Source: Nocardioides sp. Root122
GTDB taxonomy: Bacteria > Actinomycetota > Actinomycetes > Propionibacteriales > Nocardioidaceae
Assembly: GCF_001425025.1 (NCBI RefSeq)
Contig: NZ_LMDE01000009.1
Coordinates: forward strand, 125,047 to 189,046
Direction of reading: 5' to 3'
Length of the DNA: 64,000 bases
Below, piece by piece: positions 8,253 to 16,691 of this stretch. A program made the translations under genes and the position numbers. The notes beneath the pieces were generated by a model. The model made no database searches and was not told the origin of the DNA. It worked only from the letters and a program-made list of their open reading frames with translations. Every line of letters begins with the position of its first letter. The first letter of the stretch is position 1.

Positions 8253-9148
8253 CGCACGAACTCCACGACCTGGGCGAACGCGCGGCGGGCCTCGGGCACG
8301 AACGGCAGCAGCCCGTAGACGTGGATCAGGTCCGGCTCCTCGCGCGAGGCCAGGTCCCAGCCGGCCTCGGCCGCCCGGCGGACCAGCAGCCGGCAGCCGG
8401 GGTGGAGCAGGTCGCGTGTGCCGTAGAGCATCAGCGCCCGCGGCAGGCCGGCCAGCTCGCCGAGGGCCGGGGACACCTCGGGCCGGCCCAGGTCCTGCGA
8501 GGCGCCCGCCCACCAGTCGGCGTAGACCTCGAGCTTGCGGAAGAACAACCAGGGGTCGATCGCGTCGACCTCGCGCGTCTCGGGGGTCGAGGTGGTGAGG
8601 TCCACCCACGGTGCGTGCATGACCAGGTGGGTGGCCGGGGGCAGCCCCCGGTCCCGCACCGACTGCGCCATCGCCAGTGCGAGTCCGCCGCCGGCCGAGT
8701 CGCCCGCCAGCACGATCCCGCCCTCCCGGTCGGCCCATCGAGCGGCGTCGGCGACGAGCGCGTCGTGCGAGTCGTGCCAGGTGTGCTCGGGGGCGAGCGG
8801 GTAGTCGGGCATCACCACTCGTGCGCCGATCGCGTCGGCCAGCCGGGTGGCGTACCTGACGTGGAAGGCGTCGATCGGCGCCATGTAGCCGCCGCCGTGG
8901 ACGTAGTAGAGCGTGCGCTCGGGGCGACGACCGTGCGGGGTGAGGACGTGGCACGGGAAGCCGATGTCGGTGACCGAGGCGTCCCACCTGCGGGCGAAGC
9001 CGGGCGTCGCGCGGGTCGGGAGCGAGCGGTCCAGGGTGCGGTGCCACGCCTCGACGCGCGCCCGCTCGGCGGGCTCGCTCTCGAGGTCGCGCGACCTGCG
9101 GATCCGGGGGACGAGGGTGGCCAGCAGGTCGTGGCGGCGGCTCGGCAT
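8249..9148 (-). CDS. Alpha/beta hydrolase, hormone-sensitive-lipase-type esterase
   Basis: A 299-residue carboxylesterase/lipase of the HSL group. HGGG at 84-87 forms the oxyanion hole. The nucleophile Ser151 is in GDSAGGG, and Asp246 (GTRDLLHPG) and His276 (DLIHVYG) complete the triad. There is no signal peptide, so it should be cytoplasmic and act on short or medium acyl esters. It is the first gene of a two-gene unit with the GNAT gene. TACGCT 6 nt before the ATG suggests a leaderless transcript that diverges from the thiamine transporter operon. Confidence 0.9.
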   Translation of the reverse strand: MPSRRHDLLATLVPRIRRSRDLESEPAERARVEAWHRTLDRSLPTRATPGFARRWDASVTDIGFPCHVLTPHGRRPERTLYYVHGGGYMAPIDAFHVRYATRLADAIGARVVMPDYPLAPEHTWHDSHDALVADAARWADREGGIVLAGDSAGGGLALAMAQSVRDRGLPPATHLVMHAPWVDLTTSTPETREVDAIDPWLFFRKLEVYADWWAGASQDLGRPEVSPALGELAGLPRALMLYGTRDLLHPGCRLLVRRAAEAGWDLASREEPDLIHVYGLLPFVPEARRAFAQVVEFVR

Positions 9149-9154
9149 GCACGC

Positions 9155-9160
9155 AGCGTA
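9155..9160 (-). promoter_or_regulatory. -10 hexamer TACGCT for the esterase gene
   Basis: On the minus strand TACGCT ends 6 nt before the ATG at 9148. No ribosome binding site is present between the two. Confidence 0.5.
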
Positions 9161-9207
9161 GGGCCGTGGTCGGGAAGGGCGGGTCCGGCTGGGTACGCTG
9201 GTGGACG

Positions 9208-9299
9208 AAGACAGGGGAGCACGTTCACGACGTGCTGAGAGTGCGGACCAGCCGCAGACCCTCCGAACCTGATCCGGTTAGCACCGGCGATAGGGAGTC
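9208..9299 (+). promoter_or_regulatory. TPP riboswitch (THI element)
   Basis: The conserved core of the thiamine pyrophosphate aptamer is visible: CTGAGA at 9235-9240, then ACCCTCCGAACCTGATCCGG (9258-9277), TTAGCACCGGCG and a closing TAGGGAGTC. A TACGCT -10 hexamer at 9194-9199 lies just upstream. The 3' strand of the aptamer, AGGGAG at 9292-9297, is also the only good Shine-Dalgarno sequence, 6 nt before the thiB-like ATG. TPP binding would therefore hide the ribosome site, indicating control of translation. The target is a thiamine ABC importer, as expected. Confidence 0.95.
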
Positions 9300-9303
9300 A
9301 CAC

Positions 9304-10392
9304 ATGCACCGACGTGTTCGCGCTGCACTCATCACCGCGGCGGCCGCCGTGACGCTCGCGGGCTGCAGCCTCGCGGGCGGCGGCTCGGGCGACTCCGCCT
9401 CCGAGCCCGACGGCTCGAACGGGTCCAGCGGGTCCTCGGGCGAGGCGGGCGGCACCGTCGTGCTCGCCACCCACGAGTCGTTCCACCTCCCCAAGCGGCT
9501 GGTGAAGGCCTTCGAGGCAGAGACCGGCTACACGCTCGAGGTCCGGGCCGCGGGCGACGCCGGCACGCTCGCGACCAAGCTCAGCCTCACCGCCGACAAC
9601 CCGATCGCCGACGCCGCCTTCGGGATCGACAACACCTTCGCCTCGCGCCCGCTCGGCGAGGGCGCCTTCGCCGAGGTCACGCCCTCGACGGCGCCGCCCG
9701 CGGAGTACGCCCTGACCGACGGCGGTGACCGGCTCGTCCCGGTCGACTCGGCCAGCGTGTGCGTCAACGTCGACACGGCCTGGTTCGACCGCGAGGGGCT
9801 CGAGCCGCCGAAGACGCTCGACGACCTCACCGACCCGGCCTACGCCGACCTCTTCGTCACCCCCGGCGCCTCGACGAGCAGCCCGGGCATGGCGTTCTTC
9901 CTCGCCACCGTCGCGGCCTACGGCGACGACTGGGAGGACTACTGGACCGACCTGCTGGGCAACGGCGCCAAGGTCGTCGACGGGTGGGAGGACGCCTACT
10001 ACGGCGACTTCACCGCCGGCTCGGACACCGGCACGCGCCCCATCGTGGTGTCCTACGACTCCTCGCCGGCGTTCACGGTCTCCGGTGGGAGGACCACCAC
10101 CGCGGCGCTGCTCGACACCTGCTTCCGCCAGGTGGAGTACGCCGGTGTGCTCGCGGGCGCCGACAACCCGGAGGGCGCCGAGGCACTGGTCGACTGGCTG
10201 CTCACCGACGAGGTGCAGAGCGCGCTGCCGGAGTCGATGTACGTCTTCCCGGTCATGCCGGGCGCGACGATCCCCGACGACTGGGCGAAGTTCGCCGAGC
10301 AGCCGAGCGACCCCTACACGGTCGACCCGGCCGAGATCTCCGCCAACCGCGAGCAGTGGCTCACCGAGTGGACGGACGTCGTCTCGCGGTGA
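9304..10392 (+). CDS. thiB: Thiamine ABC transporter substrate-binding lipoprotein
   Basis: A 362-residue lipoprotein. It has a basic N-terminus, a hydrophobic stretch and a lipobox LAGC with Cys21, then a Gly/Ser-rich linker. The mature part matches ThiB/iron-type periplasmic binding proteins: TVVLATHESFHLPKRLV, NPIADAAFGIDNTF, PVDSASVCVNVDTAWF, GNGAKVVDGWEDAYYGDF. It captures thiamine or thiamine phosphates outside the membrane. The upstream TPP riboswitch strongly supports the substrate. The next gene, thiP, overlaps the stop by GTGA. Confidence 0.92.
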   Translation: MHRRVRAALITAAAAVTLAGCSLAGGGSGDSASEPDGSNGSSGSSGEAGGTVVLATHESFHLPKRLVKAFEAETGYTLEVRAAGDAGTLATKLSLTADNPIADAAFGIDNTFASRPLGEGAFAEVTPSTAPPAEYALTDGGDRLVPVDSASVCVNVDTAWFDREGLEPPKTLDDLTDPAYADLFVTPGASTSSPGMAFFLATVAAYGDDWEDYWTDLLGNGAKVVDGWEDAYYGDFTAGSDTGTRPIVVSYDSSPAFTVSGGRTTTAALLDTCFRQVEYAGVLAGADNPEGAEALVDWLLTDEVQSALPESMYVFPVMPGATIPDDWAKFAEQPSDPYTVDPAEISANREQWLTEWTDVVSR

Positions 10393-12022
10393 GGCGGATC
10401 GCCGGCCTCCTGCTCCTGGCCGCCGGGCCGGTGCTGGTGCTCGGCGTGCTCTTCGTCCTGCCGGTGACCGGCATGGTGTCGGAGGGGTTCGTTGTCGACG
10501 GTCGGTTCGCGCCGGGCGAGGTGCTCGACGTGCTGGCCCGCCCGCGCGTGCACCGGGTCGCGTGGTTCACGGTGTGGTCCTCGGGGGTCGCGACGCTGAC
10601 CGCCGTCCTGCTGGGCCTGCCGGCGGCGTACGCCCTGCACCGCCTGGCGCTCCCGGGCCGGGCAGCCGTGCGGGCGGCGATGCTGGTGCCGTTCGTGCTG
10701 CCGACGGTCGTGGTGGGCGTGGCCTTCCGCCAGCTGCTCGGGGAGGGCGGGCCGCTCGGCTTCCTCGGCCTCGACGGCACGCCCGCCGCGATCGTGTGCG
10801 GGCTCGTCTTCTTCAACGTCGCCGTCGTGGTCCGCACCGTCGGCGTCGCCTGGGAGGCGCTGGACCCGCGGCCCGGGCAGGCGGCCGCCGCCCTCGGCGC
10901 GTCGCCGTGGCAGGTGCTGCGCACGGTGACCCTGCCCGCGCTGCGACCCGCGATCGTCGGCGCCGCGAGCGTCGTGTTCCTCTTCTGTGCGACGGCCTTC
11001 GGCATCGTGCTGACCCTCGGCGGGGTCCGCCACGCGACGGTCGAGACGGAGATCTACCTGCTGACCACGACGATCTTCGACCTGCAGGCGGCGGCCGCGC
11101 TGTCGGTCCTGCAGATCGTCGTGGTGGTCGGCCTGCTCGCCCTCGCCGCCCGGCTGCGGGCGGTCCCCGACCCGACGACGCAGCGCGCCGTGGCCCCGCC
11201 CCGTGCCGTGCGCCGTGGCGACCTGCCGGTCGTCCTCGCGACGCTGCTGGTGCTGGCCGCGATGCTGCTGCCGATCCTGACCCTGGTCGCGGGCTCGCTG
11301 AGCGTGGGCGACGGCTGGGGGCTGGCCAACTACCGCGCCCTCACCACGGCCGGCGACGACCAGGCGCTGCTGGTGCCGGTGACGAGCGCGCTGGCCACCA
11401 GCCTGCGGACCGCCGTCGACGCGACCTGGATGGCGCTCCTGCTCGGCGTCGCGGTGGCGACGATCGTCACCCGGCGCTCGCACTCCGTGGCCGAGCGGCG
11501 CGTCCGCTCGACGCTCGACGGCTTCTTCATGCTGCCGCTCGGGGTGAGCGCGGTGACGCTCGGCTTCGGCTTCCTGATCACCCTCGACCGGCCGCCCCTC
11601 GACCTGCGGGACTCGCCGCTGCTCGTCCCGATGGCGCAGGCGCTCGTCGCGCTGCCGCTGGTCGTGCGCACGCTGACGCCGGTGCTCGGCGGCATCGACG
11701 ACCGGCAGCGGCAGGCGGCCGCCTCGCTCGGCGCCTCGCCGCTGCGCACCCTGCTGACCGTCGACCTCCCGGTCGTCTGGAAGCCGGTGCTCGCGGCGAG
11801 CGGGTTCGCCTTCGCCGCGTCGCTGGGGGAGTTCGGCGCCACGTCGTTCCTGGCGCGCGACGACAGCCCGACGCTGCCGGTGGTGATCTTCCGGCTGATC
11901 GGGCACCCGGGCGAGATGAACTACGGCATGGCGCTGGCCGCCTCGGTCGTCCTCGCCGTCGCCACGGCCGTCGTCATGCTCGCCGTGGAGCGGCTCCGGG
12001 TGCCGGGTGTGGGAGCGTTCTG

Positions 12023-12023
<1 letters not shown>
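10389..12023 (+). CDS. thiP: Thiamine ABC transporter permease (two-domain)
   Basis: A 544-residue membrane protein with two homologous permease halves, as in ThiP. Each half carries an EAA-type cytoplasmic loop that docks on the ATPase: QAAAALGASPWQVLRTVTLPAL in the first half and QAAASLGASPLRTLLTVDLPVV in the second. About twelve hydrophobic segments are visible. The GTG start at 10389 overlaps the thiB stop, and its own stop overlaps the thiQ ATG. Confidence 0.92.
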
Positions 12024-13027
<1,004 letters not shown>

Positions 13028-13035
13028 CCCGTCCC

Positions 13036-13041
13036 TAGACT
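13036..13041 (+). promoter_or_regulatory. -10 hexamer TAGACT for the PAP2-like gene
   Basis: TAGACT ends 7 nt before the GTG at 13049. It supports that GTG as the true start and suggests a leaderless mRNA separate from the thi operon. Confidence 0.5.
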
Positions 13042-13048
13042 GGCCCGC

Positions 13049-14095
13049 GTGTACAGACCGGCCTATGCCCTGCTCGTGGGAGTCGCCGCGACCATGGGCG
13101 CCCTGGCCCTGGCGGCCGCCTTCGCGCTCGACCGATCGCTGGTCGACCCTGATGGCTTCCTCGGTCCGTCGTGGCTGCGGCTGCCGCTGATCGTCCTCGG
13201 CGCGTTCCTGCTCGACGTGCTCCCCCGCACGCTCTGGGCCTCGCGCTTCAAGCCCGCGCTGATGCCCGAGATGGTGCGTCAGCGGGTGCGCGCCCACTGG
13301 GACCGCGAGCGGATTGTCCTGGTGGTGCTCGGGCTGGTCTCCTTCTACATCACCTACGTCTGCTACCGGAACCTCAAGTCGTTCCTGCCCTTCATCATGG
13401 GCGAGGACAAGTACGACCGTGAGCTGCACCTCATCGACCGGGCGCTGATGTTCGGCCACGAGCCTGCGACGATCCTCCACACGATCCTCGGCACCGGGAT
13501 CTCCGCACACTTCCTCTCCACGATCTACCTGTGGTTCCTGCCGCTCGTGCCGCTGGCGCTCGCCGCGTGGCTGGTGTGGTCGCGCAACGTCACCTTCGGC
13601 TACTGGTTCGCCACCTCCCAGTGCATCGCGTGGGCGCTCGGCACCGCGTCCTACTACGCGCTGCCCACCCTCGGGCCGGGCTTCCAGTACAGCTACCTCT
13701 ACGCCGACCTCCCCGACACCGGCTCCAGCGCCCTCATGGAGGGCCTGTTCTACGGCCGCAAGGGCGTGCTGCGCGACGGCGCCGAGGGCGCGGTCCAGTC
13801 GGTGGCCGGGTTCGCCTCGCTGCACGTCGCCATCACGCTGCTGGTCGCGCTGATGGTGCAGTACACGCTGCGCAACCGCATCCTGCACATCGTCTTCTGG
13901 TGCAACTTCGCGATCACCGTGGTCGCCACCCTCTACTTCGGCTGGCACTACATCGCCGACGACCTCGCCGGCGTCGTCATCGCCCTCTTCTCCTTCTGGC
14001 TCGGTGGGCTCGCCAGTGGCCAGAAGTTCGACAGACATGGGTTGGCGTCGCACCCGACGTCCACCACCGCCCAGGTTCCCGTCGACGCCGACTGA
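13049..14095 (+). CDS. PAP2-superfamily membrane phosphatase/transferase (AUR1-like)
   Basis: A 348-residue polytopic membrane protein with at least six hydrophobic helices. The PAP2 active-site pattern appears as FASLHVA (His259) and GWHYIADDLAG (His300, Asp304). SLHVA in place of PSGH, plus the long transmembrane N-terminal half, resembles the inositol-phosphoceramide synthase/AUR1-like branch (PAP2_3) more than simple phosphatidate phosphatases. The role could be phospho-inositol or phospholipid head-group transfer at the membrane. The substrate cannot be told from sequence. Start GTG fits a leaderless promoter. Confidence 0.8.
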   Translation: MYRPAYALLVGVAATMGALALAAAFALDRSLVDPDGFLGPSWLRLPLIVLGAFLLDVLPRTLWASRFKPALMPEMVRQRVRAHWDRERIVLVVLGLVSFYITYVCYRNLKSFLPFIMGEDKYDRELHLIDRALMFGHEPATILHTILGTGISAHFLSTIYLWFLPLVPLALAAWLVWSRNVTFGYWFATSQCIAWALGTASYYALPTLGPGFQYSYLYADLPDTGSSALMEGLFYGRKGVLRDGAEGAVQSVAGFASLHVAITLLVALMVQYTLRNRILHIVFWCNFAITVVATLYFGWHYIADDLAGVVIALFSFWLGGLASGQKFDRHGLASHPTSTTAQVPVDAD

Positions 14096-14175
14096 CCGCC
14101 GTACGCCAGCCCGGTGGGCGAGAATGACATCGATGTAGTTTGCAAGTCGACACGCCGGGCCACGGTGAAATACTT

Positions 14176-14252
14176 GGGAAAAGCGTTCCCTGTGTGACGA
14201 AAGTTCACTAGCGTGCCTCGAGTTGCCCGTGCGATGGGGAAGTCGCACGGGC
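14176..14252 (+). promoter_or_regulatory. Leader with two inverted repeats before the NlpC/P60 gene
   Basis: GGGAA-AAGCG-TTCCC (14176-14190) and a perfect 10 bp stem, GCCCGTGCGA at 14225-14234 with TCGCACGGGC at 14243-14252 and loop TGGGGAAG, lie in the 181 bp gap before the wall-hydrolase gene. The second lies 24 nt upstream of the chosen start and would be in the mRNA leader. They could be an RNA control element or operator sites. I could not match them to a known riboswitch. Confidence 0.5.
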
Positions 14253-14276
14253 CCCGAGACCACAAGGGGAACCCCC

Positions 14277-15743
14277 GTGCCCTTCGCTCCACAGCACCCG
14301 GCCGCACCGCCGCGTCGTACGACGTCGCGTTGGGTGAGTGCCGCCGTGCTCGTCACCGGACTGGCGGTGGGGGCCGGCCATGGTGCCGCGTTCGCCGACG
14401 GCTCCGACCGGGCCGGCGTACCGACCGAGGCCGACATCGCGGCCGCTGAGGGCCAGGCGGTCGCCAAGAGCAGGGACGTGGCGGCCGTGAAGGCCGACCT
14501 GATCCGGGCGAACCTCGCGCTCGACAGCGCCGGCGACACCGCCGCGCAGGCCGCCGAGGCCTACAACGGCGCCCGGTGGCGCGCCGAGCAGGCGCGACTC
14601 GAAGCCACGGACGCCGAGGAGGCCGCGACGGCTGCCCGCGAGGACGTCGAGGCCCAGCGCGAGCTGTACGCCGACACGGTGGTCCGGTCCTACGAGGAGG
14701 CCTCGCAGGTCCAGGGCCTCGCTGCGGTGGTCGAGGCCGACGGCATCGAGTCGATGATCGACCGCACCGTCACCATGGGCAACACCTCCGACGCGCTCGA
14801 CAACCAGTACGACGCCTTCATCGCCGCGTCCGCGGTCGCCGACGTCACCGCCACCACGGCGACGCAGGCCGCCGAGCGTGCTTCTGCCGCCGAGGCCGCG
14901 GCGGAGCAGGCCCGCGACGCTGCCGCTGCCGCGGAGGCCGACGCCGGTGCGCAGGCACAGGCCATCGCTGCCACGAAGTCGGAGCTCATCGCCGAGCTCG
15001 CGGAGCTGCAGGGCATCAGCGTGCGCCTTGCCGAGAAGCGGCAGCGGGCGCTCGAGGAGGCCGCCGCCGAAGCGGCTGCCGCCGCTGCGCAGGCCCAGGC
15101 GGAGGCCGAGGCCCAGGCACAGGCCGAGGCGGAGGCACAGGCCCAGCAGGAGCAGCAGGAGCAGGAGGCGACGCCCACCCCCTCGCCGACGAGCAAGCCG
15201 TCGCCGACGAGCAAGCCGACCCCGACGCCGACGCCCACTCCGACGCCCACTCCGACGCCGAGCGCCACGCCCACGCCGACTCCCACCCCGACTCCCACCC
15301 CGACTCCGACCACGACGCCTACGCCGACGCTCCCGCCGACCCCACCGCCCCCGCCCCCGCCCCCTCCGCCGCCGCCGACCGGTGATGCCGCGGCCGCGAT
15401 CGCGTACGCCCGGGCGCAGATCGGTGAGCCGTACCGCTACGGCGCCGCCGGACCGGACGCCTGGGACTGCTCGGGCCTCACCGCGGCCGCCTGGGCCAGC
15501 GGCGGGAAGTCGCTCCCGCACTACTCGGTCGCGCAGTACTCCCAGTCCACGAGGATCTCCGCCGCCCAGCTGGCTCCCGGCGACCTGGTCTTCTGGGGGT
15601 CCTCGAGCAGCCCGAGCTCGATCTACCACGTCGCGATCTACGTCGGCGACGGCCAGATCATCCACGCGCCTCGCACGGGACGAAACGTCAGCCAGGAGTC
15701 GATGTACTACTGGCGGGCGCCGAACTTCTTCGCCCGGCCCTGA
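14277..15743 (+). CDS. Secreted NlpC/P60 cell-wall hydrolase with coiled coil and PT linker
   Basis: A 488-residue secreted peptidoglycan endopeptidase. A signal peptide (about 1-42, ending near GHGAAFADG) is followed by a long Ala/Glu-rich coiled coil (about 55-290). A low-complexity linker of repeated Pro-Thr and then Pro residues (about 300-375) leads to the NlpC/P60 domain. Its catalytic Cys398 is in DAWDCSGLT and His451 in YHVAIYVG, with His463 as the likely third polar residue. Such RipA-like enzymes cut D-Glu to meso-DAP bonds and act in cell separation. The GTG at 14277 was chosen because AAGGGGA precedes it by 6 nt. An ATG/GTG further upstream would start inside the leader hairpin. 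Confidence 0.9.
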   Translation: MPFAPQHPAAPPRRTTSRWVSAAVLVTGLAVGAGHGAAFADGSDRAGVPTEADIAAAEGQAVAKSRDVAAVKADLIRANLALDSAGDTAAQAAEAYNGARWRAEQARLEATDAEEAATAAREDVEAQRELYADTVVRSYEEASQVQGLAAVVEADGIESMIDRTVTMGNTSDALDNQYDAFIAASAVADVTATTATQAAERASAAEAAAEQARDAAAAAEADAGAQAQAIAATKSELIAELAELQGISVRLAEKRQRALEEAAAEAAAAAAQAQAEAEAQAQAEAEAQAQQEQQEQEATPTPSPTSKPSPTSKPTPTPTPTPTPTPTPSATPTPTPTPTPTPTPTTTPTPTLPPTPPPPPPPPPPPPTGDAAAAIAYARAQIGEPYRYGAAGPDAWDCSGLTAAAWASGGKSLPHYSVAQYSQSTRISAAQLAPGDLVFWGSSSSPSSIYHVAIYVGDGQIIHAPRTGRNVSQESMYYWRAPNFFARP

Positions 15744-15785
15744 GCGGGAGATCCGGGACTCCAGGGGCGGCCACGCCGAGACCCG

Positions 15786-16655
15786 TCAGCGCACCTTGCG
15801 CGCGAAGCGGGCGGCGAGCTCGGCGGGGACCATCTGGCCGTCGAGGACGAGGCGTGTGGGCCAGGCCGAGGTGTCGATGCCTGACAGCTCCTCGAAGACC
15901 GCGAGGTCCTTGGCGTAGAGCTCAGCGAGCCGGGACACGTCGTCGGCCGTCGGCGCCGTGCCGGGTACGGCGTCCGCGCCGGCGTGCCAGTTGCGCAGCG
16001 GGGGCACCTGCTCGAACCGCGGCAGCCCGAGGAAGTCGGTCGTCCGGTCGATCGTCGCGTCGAAGTCGGCCAGCATCGAGCGCAGCTCGAGCAGCAGCCA
16101 CTGCTGGCGGGGGAACAGCTCGAAGCCGCGCTGCAGCTGTTCGCCGTAGAACCCGCGCGCCAGCCCGGTCATGTGCCGCCACCGCATCGTGCGCACCTCA
16201 GCGGGATCGGGCACCTCGTCGGGCAGCGAGGTGTGCGGCCACTCGGTGAGGAAGTCGGGCCAGTCTGGCCACGCCAGGTTGCGCGAGCGGAGCATCACCC
16301 AGTGGGAGAACAGTCGCTCCAGCGGGTCGCGGAAGACGGCGACCAGCGGCATGTCCGGCTTGTAGGCGCGCATCCGCTCCAGCGCGTGCGGCCAGTAGAG
16401 GTAGGTCGGTGACGCGTCGCCGACGAGCCGGTGTACGGGTGCCCGCCGCGGGGCGGTGTAGTCGCGGGCGTAGTCGGGCGCCGACCAGTCGACGGTCTCG
16501 TCGTCGAAGTAGTGGCGCTCCTTGTCGGGCGGCTGGCACACCAGCCGGTGCTGGTTGAGCGTCACCGCGAGGGTCGACGTACCGCCCTTCTGCACGCCGA
16601 CGATGGCGTAGTTGTAGGGCATCACCCCCACGGGCGTGGCATCTGGCACGTTCAT
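15786..16655 (-). CDS. Sulfotransferase-family protein
   Basis: A 289-residue PAPS-dependent sulfotransferase. The 5'-phosphosulfate loop is VGVQKGGTSTLA (Lys23), and the 3'-phosphate region is VFRDPLERLFSHWVMLRSRNL. GFYGEQLQRGFELFPRQQWLLL is typical of the heparan/bacterial sulfotransferase group. It should transfer sulfate from PAPS to a hydroxyl or amine acceptor in the cytoplasm. An alternative ATG at 16622 would remove 11 residues. It diverges from the acyl-CoA dehydrogenase gene, with no functional link visible. Confidence 0.85.
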   Translation of the reverse strand: MNVPDATPVGVMPYNYAIVGVQKGGTSTLAVTLNQHRLVCQPPDKERHYFDDETVDWSAPDYARDYTAPRRAPVHRLVGDASPTYLYWPHALERMRAYKPDMPLVAVFRDPLERLFSHWVMLRSRNLAWPDWPDFLTEWPHTSLPDEVPDPAEVRTMRWRHMTGLARGFYGEQLQRGFELFPRQQWLLLELRSMLADFDATIDRTTDFLGLPRFEQVPPLRNWHAGADAVPGTAPTADDVSRLAELYAKDLAVFEELSGIDTSAWPTRLVLDGQMVPAELAARFARKVR

Positions 16656-16678
16656 CGCGGTGAACCTACCCGTCGGAC

Positions 16679-16684
16679 TACTTT
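16679..16684 (+). promoter_or_regulatory. -10 hexamer TACTTT for the acyl-CoA dehydrogenase gene
   Basis: TACTTT ends 7 nt before the ATG at 16692. No Shine-Dalgarno sequence lies between. Confidence 0.5.
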
Positions 16685-16691
16685 GGGTGCC

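Noticed and set aside
10314..11906. 530-residue minus-strand frame opposite thiP
   Set aside because: Composition (Arg/Gln/His/Glu-rich) and lack of motifs mark it as an antisense shadow.
14191..14208. CRP/GlxR-like site TGTGA...TTCAC
   Set aside because: The two half-sites GTGA and TCAC are separated by 7 bp rather than the 6 bp of the consensus, and the outer bases do not match.
14161..14280. c-di-AMP (ydaO/yuaA) riboswitch before the NlpC/P60 gene
   Set aside because: The leader is too short and lacks the conserved core blocks as I know them; only two simple hairpins are visible.
15200..15345. Microsatellite or assembly artefact in the Pro-Thr repeat
   Set aside because: The codons vary among synonymous Pro and Thr codons and the frame stays open into a complete NlpC/P60 domain, so it reads as a real linker.
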